Source: Microcebus murinus (lineage: Eukaryota; Chordata; Mammalia; Primates; Cheirogaleidae). Taken from it: a stretch of DNA of 64,000 bases. Within the stretch, counting starts at the first letter, position 1. Each line of letters begins with the position of its first letter. The notes under the pieces were generated by a model, which saw only the letters and a list, made by a program, of their open reading frames with translations, had not been told where the DNA came from and did not search any database. The DNA is taken from contig NC_134119.1 of assembly GCF_040939455.1 (NCBI RefSeq), positions 9,350,501 through 9,414,500 of the forward strand. The letters are read 5' to 3'. Shown in pieces: positions 43,246 to 54,418 of this stretch. Both the position numbers and the translations under genes were made by a program.

Positions 43246-45247
43246 TGCATTAAAAATTTTTAAATACAAATTAAAAAACTAAGCACATCCTAAGAATCCT
43301 ACAAACACTAACTAGGGTAAGAAAAAGAAGGCACTGTATAGAGCGCTAGCAGCTATGTAATTGGACATAGCTAGGAGCTGCCATTCCGTAGAAAATTATC
43401 AATGAGCTTTGTCACTCAAGGGCACTGTCCAGATAGATATTCTTAATATCACAGGTAGAAAAGGTCAGCTCTCTCCCTAAAACACAGATCTGAGTGAAGG
43501 TTAAAAAATAAAAACCGTGCAGACCCCAGCTGTCTAGATTTGATGTCTACTAGAAGCGTATTTGGCCTTGCTGACTCAACACATAAGTTACATGTGATAA
43601 AATAGACCATTGCAGCTCAAAGTCCTATTTAAGCCCCAGATCAATGGTTTAATTCTTGTGTCGGGACAGGTAGACACCACTCTGCGATGGAAATGTTGTT
43701 TGGAAAAAAATGATTTTTAGTGGTAAAAACTGAAGACAACCACATCTGTTTCCACTGCTTTAATGTCCCAGCAATGCCTCAAAAGGTAAATTCTGGATGT
43801 GTGTGAGTATATTGTGGTGGAGTAGGCAGATTGTTTTTATTTTCTATTATTGCATGTTTTGTCTAGGTCCACTTCTTTCTCTTACCAACTGAAGTTTTCT
43901 AAAAATTCACTAGAGTAATCACAAAATAGTTTTACTTTGCAAATCTACTGAGATTATAAAAGAAAAAAAAATCTGTTTTCCTGTGCTTCCAAAGTAGGTG
44001 GTATATAATGAATTCAAAATTTCAGTAAATAGAACTCTGTGGGCCTACTTTTTTCTCCTGACTCCTATGATTACCATAATTTGATTTTATAGTTTTCTGT
44101 CCTAAGCTACCGGCGAGGGAGTAATCTTTACTGAGTCATGAACTTTCCCATCATTAAATGTCTGCACCTATTTCCAACATATCAGAAGTGTCCAATAACT
44201 GCATTTTATCTGCCTTGAATAAAGTCGAGTTGAGACACCAGGGAGCATGCATATAATAAAGTTTCCTTTATGCTTTAGCAAAGCCCTGGTGGTTTTTAAT
44301 TCCAGTACTGTCTGTGACTCCTTCTCCGGGATCATAGAGATTGCATAACACGTCTTCCATAGAGACCAGGACATATGTTTACAAGGACAGAAATCTGAGT
44401 AATTTCCCACTGGTCCAAAGGGAATATTAAACTCTTCTGTCATTCTGTAGTATATTATTTATGGGTCCTTTTTCGTTGGGCTTTTTTTTTTTTCATTTGT
44501 AAGTTCAACTCCATGTCCTGATAGAAGGTGATAAAATGCTCAATAGGTTAAAAAATTTTATCACTAAATCAGGAACAAAACTATAAATTTTGGCCTTTGA
44601 AATCAAACTGACTGGTGAGGATCATTTTGCTCCTGAAATATTACAGTAGTGATCAATTTGCTGTAAAACTAAGCAGTTTAGCTCAGCAATCTATAGTTGG
44701 AAAACAAGTTGTTCAAGAGGAAAGTTTATGCCCGGCCCAAGGGATAAATTAAATTTTATGGGGAAAATATGCATTATTACATGCTTATCTGTTTAACATA
44801 TTATTCTTTTCCACATCAGTGCAATAAATATTTTAATCATCCATTTTATCGCACATGCGTATAGTGATGTGGTAATTTTATTCCTCCTGGATTGGCCCAA
44901 ACATGTTCAATTAATCACAGAATAAAGAAGGACTTTCAAATCTTTAAGAAAACAAAAATTCTGATGTGCTTAGCAAATGTACTGTGCTCAGGGAAATGGC
45001 GATAGAAGAACAATCTAACTTATATTTGCTCAAAGCATAAGCGTCTACTGGTCTGAGTGACCCTTTTCCCCAATTTCAGCTCCGCTTCTTCCATAGCAGT
45101 TTCAGCTATGAAAATGCTCTGGCCTCCCTTGAATCCATTCATAAGCCTAGTTTTCACCTGGAAGATTTTGCCTCAAAGTACATGTTGTAAGAAATCAAAC
45201 TTAGAGGATACGAATTCAGAGCCTGTGCACACATCAGTGATAAATTA
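43246..45247. other. No repeat recognised; AT-rich unique sequence
   Basis: About 2 kb without a recognisable repeat or gene. The part at 44600-44960 ('ttttaatcatccattttatc', 'gtgatgtggtaattttattc', 'aacatgttcaattaatcaca') is dense in homeodomain-like words and may be conserved. A 66-codon plus frame (45057-45257) lacks any domain. Confidence 0.4.
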
Positions 45248-45440
45248 TAAGAGCTAACATTAGCTGAATCTCAGCACTTGTCAGGCTGATTGCATCATTC
45301 CGTGTAATCACTACAAAAACTCTATGGGGTGGGAATGTCACTATTTCTATTTTAAGATAAGGAAACTGGGCTTCAAGAAGCCAGCTAAGGCTGCTAAGAA
45401 ATGACTGGAAGAACCACTTAGGAATCCGTTGTTATAAACC
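45248..45440 (-). mobile_element. MIR SINE
   Basis: Reverse MIR: 'cacttgtcaggctgattgca', 'ctacaaaaactctatggggt', 'attttaagataaggaaactg' and 'ggcttcaagaagccagctaa'. Confidence 0.85.
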
Positions 45441-46254
45441 CCGTCAGAGGTGGCAGCTGGTAGCGAGATGGCGACAATGAGGTGAAGACCCGGTAGATGA
45501 AATCAGGAGGTATTTGCAAGACAAAATCAGCAGGAGTAGGTGGGCAGGTGGCTGGTGTCTTTCCCAGAGAAATGTATCTCCAAATGTTTGCCAGCACATT
45601 CTGTGCATGGATGAGAATAATATAATACAGAGAGAGCTAAGCACGTTTCTACGTTCTTCCTTCATCCCATCATGAACGTAAATGAGCATACAGAGGACTT
45701 TATTGCTCATGACACGGCATGCAGCATGAGCTTCACGTCTATGTCTAGCCCTCCTGTCCCCTCAAGTCCCATGTGGGCAATGGGTAGGGGCCACCTGCTG
45801 TGCTGTGGGTCATAAAGTCTGTTGTTTCTGACCCTCGAGTCTCATGTCCTCTGCTGGCATCTATGGTGGGCTACCTTGTCAGCCTGCCAGCAAAGCAAAT
45901 TCTCACACCCTCTGCAGTTCTCAACAACAACATTGTACATTGTCTAGTGATCTTTTAAATCAATTTATTTCTAAAACTTATTAAAATAACCAATGCTCCT
46001 CCACCTTCTCCAAAGGATCTAGAACAGCCTATTAATTTACACTGCTCAAACTCCACCACTTTGCATTTCTACTTCCTTTCCTCATTTTAGAGTTGGTGTA
46101 ATTACACAGCAAATCAGTATTATCACAACCCAGAAATATGAAAGACCACATCTGTCTACATTTGTAAATGTCTTAACAACATTCTAAATAAACTGTTCCA
46201 TGTAAACAAACTAGCATAAGCTTTCCATTCATCAACAAGGATGAACAGGGAGAG
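45441..46254. other. No gene; anonymous sequence
   Basis: No repeat or coding feature recognised. Confidence 0.45.
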
Positions 46255-46620
46255 AGCCTTCTGTGTCCCTTACACTGTACATGTGGTTGTGAAAAAGACA
46301 GGCACAAACCTGCCCTCTTAGAGCTTAGAGTCTAAATAGGAATGCAAATAACTGAGCAAGTAATTGCAGCAAAGGGGATTAAGCATCATGTTAGAGAAAT
46401 GGTAGCTACCGTTGACCTGTAAGCTGAAATTAGGTGTCATATGTACACAGGAGTTGACCAGGGAAAGGTGAAAAGGGTTGTGGAAGTGACTCAGAGCCTG
46501 GAAATAGTTCATGCAAAGTCCTGTAGGTGAGCAACACCTTGATGCATTTATAAGGTACGAGCAGGAAGAGGACAGAAATGAGGGGAAAGGTGGGCAAGAA
46601 ACAGATGATGGAGATGTTTT
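46255..46620 (-). mobile_element. L2 LINE fragment
   Basis: Reverse L2: 'aacctgccctcttagagctt', 'agagtctaaataggaatgca', then 'accagggaaaggtgaaaagg' and 'agttcatgcaaagtcctgta'. The minus-strand 147-codon frame at 46761-46318 is an L2 shadow. Confidence 0.7.
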
Positions 46621-46779
46621 GATCCCATAAGGATTCAGATTCCACAGTGCAGGCAATGAGGATGCAATAAAAGATCTGTGCACAGAAGTGCACTTTAGAA
46701 AATAAAAGATTTTACATTTTAGAAAATAAAAATCCCTCTGGCTGCTGACCTGAGAATCCATTATAGGGAAAGACTAGAG

Positions 46780-46973
46780 CACAAATTCTCAACTTCAGCA
46801 CTACCGATATTTGGGGCAGGTAATTCTCTCTGCTGGGAAGGAGGACTGTCCTGTGCATGGCAGATTTCATCAGCATCCCTGACCTGTACCCGCCAGATGC
46901 CAGTAGCATCCTTGTGGTTATGGAACAAAAAAGATACCCTGAGGAGCAAAACGGCCCCCAGTTGAGAACCACG
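46780..46973 (+). mobile_element. MER5A hAT-Charlie MITE
   Basis: Sense MER5A: 'cacaaattctcaacttcagc', 'ggactgtcctgtgcatggca', 'gccagatgccagtagcatcc' and 'ccccagttgagaaccacgg'. Confidence 0.93.
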
Positions 46974-47640
46974 GGAGGAAAGGAAACCAGTTTCAGAAAC
47001 TGTAAGCTAGGAGAGAGGAGAGGGGCCTGAACTGCAGCCATGGAGGATAGGAGATGGATTTGGAGAAAAATGTGAGAAACACCCTTTAGGTTTCTCACTG
47101 GTCTGTTTATATGTCCCTGAGAAGGGTCTGCTGGAATGACCCACCACTCAATTGCATCCAGAAATGAGTTTTACTACATGCTTCTGCCTCTTATTTGAAG
47201 CAAAACCTACTATTGTGCTTGTCTGTCTCAACCCTGCTAAGTTGTATACTTTCATACATATGTATGCATACGTTAAGTTTTTGCAAGCATAATTTAGACT
47301 TTTCAAAACAGTGACACAGTAACAAAGAAAAATTGAGACATGCATGCATTTTGAATATTGATTCCAGTTTCTCACATACTACCCCTGACATTTTTCATGC
47401 TGCTTTGTTTTTATGCATTTGTTTTCTCTGCTTTTCCATGTCTTGCCCAACTTTAAAGGAATCTGCAACTAATAGGCAATTAGGCCCACCCATTACTTAT
47501 AGAATACAAACACTATCCCAGGCCAACCCACCAGAAAAATCTGCTGGTTACTACACAGGGCTTTCTTCGGCTAAGGGACAGCTTAGGAACATTTTCATAA
47601 AATTTATTTTGGTAGAAATGGAAATTATATTTATGGGAGG
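46974..47640. other. No gene; anonymous sequence
   Basis: The 158-codon plus frame 47333-47809 starts here and runs into a MIR. Its C-terminal part is MIR sequence, so it is not a gene. Confidence 0.5.
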
Positions 47641-47810
47641 TGAACTGTGTGCTGGGAACTTTGCAAATAATACCTCACATACGAAATCTTCACAAGTACT
47701 AGAAGGGAGCAATTATTTATTCCCATTTTACATTTGTGAAATCGAAGACTCAGAGAAGTTAGTAAAAGGATCACTGATCAGTTACAAAGCTGGAAGAGAA
47801 AAGCAGTGAA
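47641..47810 (-). mobile_element. MIR SINE
   Basis: Reverse MIR: 'gtgtgctgggaactttgcaa', 'attcccattttacatttgtg', 'gactcagagaagttagtaaa' and 'cagttacaaagctggaag'. Confidence 0.85.
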
Positions 47811-47813
47811 GCT

Positions 47814-48166
47814 GAGCTGAGCGAACTGTTTCTGCAAAAGGCCAGGTAGGAAATATTTTTGGCTTTACAGCGCATTTGATCTCAGTCTCAGACTACTCAG
47901 TCCCGGCCTCTTCTTCCTCATAGTCTTAGCACAAAAACAGCCCTTGACAACAGGTAAACAAATGGGCGTGGCTACATTCCAATTAAATTTTATTTATGGA
48001 CAGTGACATTTCAATCTCCTATCATTTTCCCATGGGATTACAATTCTTCTTTTTTATCATTTTTTAACCATTTAAAAATGTAAAAGCCATTCATAGCTCC
48101 TGGCCAGACAGAAGCAGGCAGCAAACCAAAGTCGGCCCTCTGGCCATAGTTGGCCAAAGTTTCTGG
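47814..48166 (+). mobile_element. MER20/MER20B-like hAT MITE
   Basis: Sense MER20 body: 'gaactgtttctgcaaaaggc', 'caaatgggcgtggctacatt', 'ccaattaaattttatttatg'. It continues with 'aatgtaaaagccattcatag' and ends 'tctggccatagttggccaaa', a layout like the longer MER20B variant. Confidence 0.8.
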
Positions 48167-48309
48167 CATGAGAGGCCAGAGGGTGGGCTGGGCAAGAACG
48201 CAGACCCCAGGGGCTGCCTCCCTGAGCCTGAATCCCTGCTGTCCCATAACCTCTTAAATGTGCAAACTTGGCGAGTTAATTAACCTCCATCTTTGTGCTT
48301 TTAGCATCT

Positions 48310-48735
48310 CCAGTTCGGTTCCCCAGGAAGCCGCTGGCGCAGGGGTTGAGGGCGACCAGTGTATTTGGGAGGTGGTCCGTCTGGCAGGGAAGTGTGGCAG
48401 CAAGACGGGGCGGGGAGGGCACGAGGCCAGTACAGGGCACGTTCGCGGGCAGGTTCCTGCTGGGGCAGCCCGTCCTCTGGGAGACCACGTGGGGCTCCAC
48501 CTAGCAAGGACGCCACCTGTCCCTGGGCGAGGGCCGCTCCAGGGGCACTGACACGCACCCCCTGTGGACAAAGCATTCTCTCAAGGCCAGGGAAAGCCAC
48601 CAGGCGGAGAGTCCCCATGCAGTCTGCACCGCGCCAGGGAGCCACATGAGGCTCCGGCCTGGAGGGTGGTGGCCCTGCGGTACAAAGCACGCATCACCCT
48701 AACACCCGCCTCTGCGTGGCGGGGAAGAGTAGATC
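48310..48735. promoter_or_regulatory. CpG-rich patch, small CpG-island candidate
   Basis: GC- and CpG-enriched relative to the AT-rich surroundings ('gcaagacggggcggggaggg', 'gcacgttcgcgggcaggttc', 'cgcctctgcgtggcggggaa'). It holds a GC-box (GGGGCGGGG) near 48405, a CCACGTGG near 48484 and a CTCF-like site at 48597. Open frames occur on both strands through it, as expected in GC-rich DNA. No splice-bounded exon is evident. Confidence 0.4.
48597..48611 (+). promoter_or_regulatory. CTCF-like motif
   Basis: CCACCAGGCGGAGAG resembles the CTCF core (CCACCAGGGGGCGC type), with a C within the G-run and A for C near the end. It lies inside the CpG-rich patch. Confidence 0.35.
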
Positions 48736-48754
48736 AAATAACACAGCCAGTGCT

Positions 48755-49609
48755 TTAGGGCCGGGGCTGGGTAAGCAGGGCAGAGCACTTGCCCTGGGCA
48801 AAGAATTTCACGGGACAGCCAAAAACTTAAGTCGTCAGGACGTATCATATTTTAACACAATATTTTTTTAAAATCAAAATGAATACCCAAAATCCTTAAT
48901 GGCCAAAGATCAAAATTTTAAATAAAAACAGGGTGAGGCGCAGTGCTATGGAGACTCATATCACCCCCGAGGCAAAAGGATTGAAAATGTGTAGCTCTCC
49001 GTAGGCTCCGATTGGCTTTTTATATAATTTTTAATAGTTAATTGGTTTTTTTTTTTTTTGCAAAATGAGACTTTGAAAATATTTTCAAAACATCATTGTA
49101 TACCTTAAATATATGCACTAAAAATAAGTAGATCAATCAATCAATACAAATATATTAATATGTTATTGATGATTTTGTTTCTATTAAAGCAAAAATACAC
49201 GAAATTATAATATATTCTGTTTGAGGACAAACTATTTAAACTTAAAATAAGGTGAGTTTTAATATACCTATCTTTCAATTTTTCAGTATTGTTTTCAATT
49301 TCTTTAATGTTCTGGGGGGAAAAAAGTGACCATTAACAAAAATCATAAAAGGGAGTACAGAGAGGAGGGATGCGGTTGGCCTTTTGCCTCCGATTCGAAG
49401 CCAGCTCCCTGTTACTGGGCCTTGTCTGCACTTAAATTTTCCATATTTTGTTCATCACAGATTTTTACGTTGATTTTGATTTTTTTAATATTTAAATATG
49501 ATTATCTTGACTCTTGAGGGCTGAAGTGTCCCCGCTCCCCTAAATTTTGCACCCAGAGTGAATACCCCACTGGCCTGGTCCCTGATTGGCACATGCATGG
49601 CCCTGAAGC
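48755..49609. mobile_element. Inverted-repeat DNA element, copy B (hAT-like, family not assigned)
   Basis: The left end 'ttagggccggggctgggtaa' with 'gagcacttgccctgggcaaa' (48783-48802) matches, in reverse, the right end, which reads inward 'tcagggccatgcatgtgcca' and 'attcactctgggtgcaaaat' (49544-49563). Nearly identical words flank the element: 'agccagtgct' (48745-48754) and 'agccaagtgct' (49607-49617), a probable target duplication with one extra base. The interior is AT-rich, with a T-run at 49027-49040 and no open frame. Two interior places (48930-48980 and 49365-49385) again carry TIR-like words. Copy A lies at 30467-30884. Confidence 0.65.
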
Positions 49610-49977
49610 CAAGTGCTAAGAAGCAAAAGCTTTGCTGCCCATCCTCCACCCTGGCTTGCCCCCCCACACTGCTGTGAGCACCCCTTTTGACAACCCCCAC
49701 ACTGTTTCCTGGGTCCGTCAGGATAACCACATATTCACATCTTAATAGTCACCACAATAAATTATATCTTTTTTTTTTCTATCATGGCATGTGGGGAAAA
49801 AATGCAGTCTTTTATTGAATATTTCTGAGGCATATGTGTTGATAACTACTCATATAACCTATTTTAGAAGGAGGGGAAAGTTAGCAAAGCCAAGGCAATT
49901 ATGGCTGGATAATTTGAAGGGCCCACTTTTTCTTGACAGCAAATTAATTGATGTTATAATGGGTATGTCACCCTGTC
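49610..49977. other. No gene; anonymous sequence
   Basis: No repeat body recognised apart from a T-run at 49770-49778. No gene. Confidence 0.45.
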
Positions 49978-50024
49978 ATCCATCAACATTTATTGAGTTC
50001 TGACAACGTGCTAGGTTACACATG

Positions 50025-50066
<42 letters not shown>

Positions 50067-50085
50067 GCCAAGATCCCAACTTATT
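49978..50085 (-). mobile_element. L2 tail fragment with (CA)n
   Basis: 'atcaacatttattgagttct' and 'gacaacgtgctaggttacac' match the reversed L2 terminus. A CA microsatellite at 50027-50063 has expanded in it, followed by 'agaggccaagatcccaac'. Confidence 0.65.
50027..50063 (+). repeat. (CA)n microsatellite
   Basis: About 18 perfect CA units. Confidence 0.97.
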
Positions 50086-50099
50086 CCTAAGCAAGGAAG

Positions 50100-53000
50100 T
50101 GTGATGCATTGACGATAGGATTTGTGATGTATATTTTTTCCTACGTGAAAGGGAAAGAATACTGCCTGAATCCACCGCTTCCTCTTAGCTGCCCTCCCCT
50201 CCAGATTTATCTTAGGGCCATGGCGCTGGTTGGCTTTGGAGATGAGTTGAAATCATCTTCTGAGATGGAATAAGAAGAATTTTCACTTGTGGGAAGAAGT
50301 GGATTTGCCTGAGAGATGCATTTTAATGACTCCTGTTTATTAATGGCTCAAGCTTGCTAGAACCACATTCAAGAATCGAAGATGGAATTGGCTCTGCTGA
50401 TTCAGTTGCACATCACACGACCGAAGCCATGAAAAGAATCAACCGTAACTGTCTAACCACCTAAGCCCGGTGTGCTCCCTGGGCCTGTTCACAGGGAGAT
50501 TCTAGAGTCTGGAGAACTAAATAAACAATAGTCACGTTGAAATTGCCCCTGGTGGGGGGTGGGGGGAAGCCTATGAGTCAAAATCACCTGGCAATTCAGA
50601 AAGAAACTTCATTTCCAATTGCCAAATAAAATCATTAAAGAATTACAGGAAGCAAAAGCCAACTGCAAAAAAGCTATTTAATTTTTAGAGTTGCTGTTAG
50701 AAATTAAAATGAAAGAACTCCCTGGAGTGGGTGTTCCACTTTGCCCGCAATCTCATGTTACCGTTTTTTATTTATTTATCTGTGTATGCGTATTTGCTTT
50801 CGGCAACACCTTCCGGGATCAGCTCGAGACCTACAGCAGTGAAATTTCATCCTTAACCCCACATTTCCTTTATTCCAGCAGCTCTGGTTACAACCTAATG
50901 TTATCTTAACAGTTTTTCTTTAATTTAACGATATTTAATTTGCATTCACTCAAGTGACATACAATAGATCATGCTATTACCATGATTTATATCAGATGAA
51001 CTGGCATAAATTCAACATTATAAATTACGCCTGTAAATGAAACTATTATTTTACAGGAATTACTGTAGCAGAAAGGCTAAGGACCCTCCAGTCAACCTTA
51101 GTCAAACCCACTCTTTAGAGTTTTATATTTTATGCTCGCAATAAATGCTTTTGTGAAAGCTCATAACCCACAAAAAAGTCATTCGAAGTACATTAATTAC
51201 GATAATACTATCCAAAAAGCTGCAAGGGCCTATTTTTGTGACATCATTCTCTGATTTCTTGCTGCCTTAAATTATCCCTTTGATGGCTGTGGAGATTAAC
51301 AGTCATACTTTTGTCATTAAATATAAGGCATTTTAAAGCCTAATCCACCTAAGTTCTAATTGATATTGCTTTCAGTTGGCAGATAGCGACCTGATTTATA
51401 ATTTAAATATGCAGCCTTATATGCATCTCTTCAGTATAATGAAAAAGCAAAGTTCCTCTCATCTTTCTCGGCAATGTTAACATCAAGGAAAAGTCGCTTT
51501 CTTTTTTTCCTTTTATATCCTAAGCCTAATTGAAAACTGTTCATTGAATTTCAACATGATAGAAAAGTCTTTTTATCTCTCAATTTGTCCATTAGCGATT
51601 ATAATTGAAGTATCTGCTACACAGCTGAATTGATATTGTTCTTGTTTAAATTCTGAATTTCTCTAAATCTTTCAGAAGACATCAAAAAATATATATGTAT
51701 ATATATGCGCGTGCACACACATATGTGGCTTAGGCGATATCAGCTAACGATATTGCTTAAATGGAGCATTAGACTAATTCTCCACGTGGATAAAGCCACA
51801 CAAAGAAGGAAGTCGTCTCATTTTGCTGGAGAACGTGTTGCATAATAATCTTACCAGCATGACCATAAGGTTTGCTAATTGCCACATCTGTTTAACAGCT
51901 GTCAGATGCTACCCACATGCTGCCATCAATATTACAACAGAGTACATTACCGGGACTTTTATTGTTTTCAACTGTTATTTATTTGTCATAGACGTTACTA
52001 CAGCTAATGACGTCTATTTATGTTATACCACTAATTATTTCTTGATTCTTTTAGAGACCTCTATTCAATCCAGTTTTTCAGTTTGGTTTATACCTTTCTC
52101 TCCTGCCCCCACCTCTGACCCCTGGCTTCCTGTCTTTCCCTGACCCTTCCTCATGTAGACAATACTAATTTTTCTTCACCCACAGTCATAACTCTCCTAA
52201 TAGGTTTGTAGAATTTTCAAAAAAAAAAAAAAGGAAGTTTTTAAAATGTCTTCATTCCTTAATGGCACTGATGAATTCTTCCACTAAATCTCTAAGATGA
52301 GCCCATGTTAGTCATGATAAATGCACAAATATATCACTGTTTGGGCTGCCTTTATGGGGGCAGAGCTAGTCTTGCTGATTTTTTGTAATTACTTTTATAT
52401 TTCACCTGGTTCCTCGCTACATTGCATTTTTTTTTAAGCATAGCAAACCACGACGTCTATTAAGTAGAAAGAAGAGATTGACAAACTGCAGACTGAGCAA
52501 AATACACATGGCCTGAGTTAAAATGAATTGATAGGTGTCACTGATCTCTATTATATATAGAATGTGTGAAACCCACGTGATGTATTATTTATCCATAGGA
52601 GATGCCTTTTTGTTTCATTAATAAACCTGTATATCAGAGATATACAGTACCGATGATTCGTTTGAGGCAGTACAAAACGACATGGTATTTGCCTGCCATT
52701 GCTCAATTATTTTCCTCATTTTTTCCCTGCATCTTTGCATGAATTATTAAGACCCGGGCTGTTTAAGAATCTAATTTTAATGCATGTGTCCAGCTGAATT
52801 CTGTTTTCTCCTTTAATGGAAGGAAAGTAGTGTGAGAATTTCCCATCTCGGTCTCAAATTTTAGATTTGCAACACACAATGCAAGTTGTAAAGGTCACTC
52901 TGCTTTTGAACCACATAGCATAGACATTTGATGAGCCTAAAAATCCATTTTGGTTACGCATCACATCATGGCAACAAATTAGAGTAGAGCTGCTTGGTTA

Positions 53001-53450
53001 AGCCAAGCACAATTTGCATGTGCTCACAGAGAAACAGATTAAAGGAGGAAGGATTCAATGTGAGTAACCCTACAGGAAATATCTTATCCAAAATGAAGGT
53101 AGTTGATTGACGATAACTTCTGGAACTAACAGTGAGCGATCGTCATTAATATCATGATGTCTGACACTGTCCATCTTAGTTACCAGAGTTGGACATCTCT
53201 GGTTTTCATGTCTAGTGATGCACATTCATTTATAATCAAATCATGTTGCCACTTGCGCAGAATTCTTTGAAAAGGCTTATTGACATATTGAACAGAGATG
53301 ACCTTATCTATAAAATTTGCTTTGCTTTTCTAAATATGGACTGAAGAATAACATTTTGTGATGGATAAAAAGTGATTTAAGATGATATATAAATGTTTAG
53401 TTTGGGGGTTTTATTAAAATTTTTTTCAATAAATGACTGCCTCAAAGATA
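50100..53450. promoter_or_regulatory. Repeat-free, motif-rich 3.3-kb block: candidate conserved regulatory cluster
   Basis: No interspersed repeat is recognisable across about 3.3 kb, the longest such stretch in the window, although the flanks are full of them. The DNA is AT-rich and packed with developmental transcription-factor words: 'ttctaattgatattgctttc' (51355), 'ccattagcgattataattga' (51590), 'gctaattgccacatctgttt' with E-boxes CAGCTG and CAGATG (51875-51910), 'agctaatgacgtctatttat' with a TGACGT CRE-type core (52003), 'ctttgcatgaattattaa' (52734), and an exact octamer ATTTGCAT (about 53012). Frames are short (at most 106 codons, 51823-52143) and have no domain. This looks like the conserved non-coding clusters seen near developmental regulators. 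Conservation itself cannot be seen from one sequence. Confidence 0.45.
51689..51727 (+). repeat. 39-bp alternating purine-pyrimidine tract
   Basis: AT steps pass through GCGCGTGC into CACACACA and back to ATATGTG without a break in alternation. Such DNA is prone to Z-form or cruciform structure. Confidence 0.8.
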
Positions 53451-53488
53451 AGTCTGGAACCAAGATTTTCTGCTTGTTTATTCACGAT

Positions 53489-53508
53489 CTGGGGGGTGGG
53501 GGGGGGGA
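53489..53508 (+). repeat. G-rich run
   Basis: 'tggggggtgggggggggaga' contains G6 and G9 runs separated by one T. A possible quadruplex or sequencing-difficult site. Confidence 0.85.
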
Positions 53509-53719
53509 GAATGGTAAGTTTTTGATGTCTACATTGCTTTGAGAGAGTAGTAACTACCATAGAGTATGATGAGGAATCTCAGGTGGTATAAATCAGGCAG
53601 TGTATGGAAGCACACAGTCTTTCAACAGACAAATTTTAATTAACTAAGGAAATAGTGAGAAATGCAACATGGCAAAATGAAAAAAAAAAAATCACAGCAC
53701 ATGTCTAAAATGCCTTTTT
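53509..53719. other. No feature; short anonymous stretch with an A-run
   Basis: A-run at 53681-53691. Nothing else recognised. Confidence 0.5.
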
Positions 53720-54192
53720 CAGAACCAGGCACACTTCTGTATATCTGGTGGGAATATAAATGGGTTCACACTTTTTTGAGGGCAATTTGGCAATGGCTTT
53801 CAAAATGTATAATGTCATCCCTTTGACCCCAATATTCTACTTATAGGAATATATACACTATAGATATTCTTGCATGTGGGTATAAAGCTAAATGCACAAA
53901 ATCAATTTTGCAAAATTGTTTGTACAATAAAAAAATAAAAAACTAGAAATACCTCAAGGTCTATCAATAGAGGAATATTTGAACAAATCATGCTTGATTC
54001 ATTGTAATAGCAAAATATTGGAAATTATAAATGATCATTTCTAGGAGAGTAGATAAATGACGCATTCACATAGTGAAATACCATAACCATTAAAATAAAG
54101 GAAATCTATGGTACTAACATTGAAAGATATACTAGATGGTAAGTGAAAAAAGAGATCTTGCAGATTGCTATGCATAATATGATCAGCAATCA
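53720..54192 (+). mobile_element. Old L1 (L1ME-like) 3' fragment
   Basis: Sense L1M: 'tatctggtgggaatataaat', 'gggcaatttggcaatggctt', 'cttataggaatatatacact', 'caaggtctatcaatagagga', 'aaataccataaccattaaaa' and 'agtgaaaaaagagatcttgc' near the end. In full-length elements this lies at the end of ORF2 and the start of the 3' UTR. Confidence 0.85.

Positions 54193-54230
<38 letters not shown>
54193..54230 (+). repeat. (TG)n(CG)n Z-DNA-prone microsatellite
   Basis: A perfect TG run passes directly into CGCGCGCGC, giving about 38 bp of alternating purine-pyrimidine with a pure CG end, the strongest Z-forming type. Confidence 0.95.
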
Positions 54231-54279
54231 AGTATGTTGTGGGTGTGGGGTGTGCCAGTGTTGAATGCATAAAACTTTA

Positions 54280-54418
54280 CACATTCACTAGAATATAAAT
54301 TTCTGTGAGGGAAGGGATTTAGCCCATCTTCTTCAGCAAGGTACTGCCAGATCCTACATTGGTGCCTAGAACATTATAGGCACTCAAAAGCCATTTGTTG
54401 AATAAATGGATAATTGTA
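54280..54418 (+). mobile_element. L2 LINE 3' tail
   Basis: 'tcactagaatataaatttct', 'gtgagggaagggatttagcc', 'ggtgcctagaacattatagg' and 'cactcaaaagccatttgttg' followed by aataaatgg. Confidence 0.88.

Noticed and set aside
45057..45257. Possible exon with acceptor-like 'ccccaatttcag' before an open frame
   Set aside because: The polypyrimidine tract is short, there is no donor at the far end, and no domain is present.
47333..47809. 158-codon plus-strand frame
   Set aside because: The C-terminal third is reversed MIR sequence and there is no domain.
48254..48758. Six overlapping frames on both strands in the CpG-rich patch
   Set aside because: GC-rich DNA has few stop codons. Both strands are open together and no domain or splice structure is visible.
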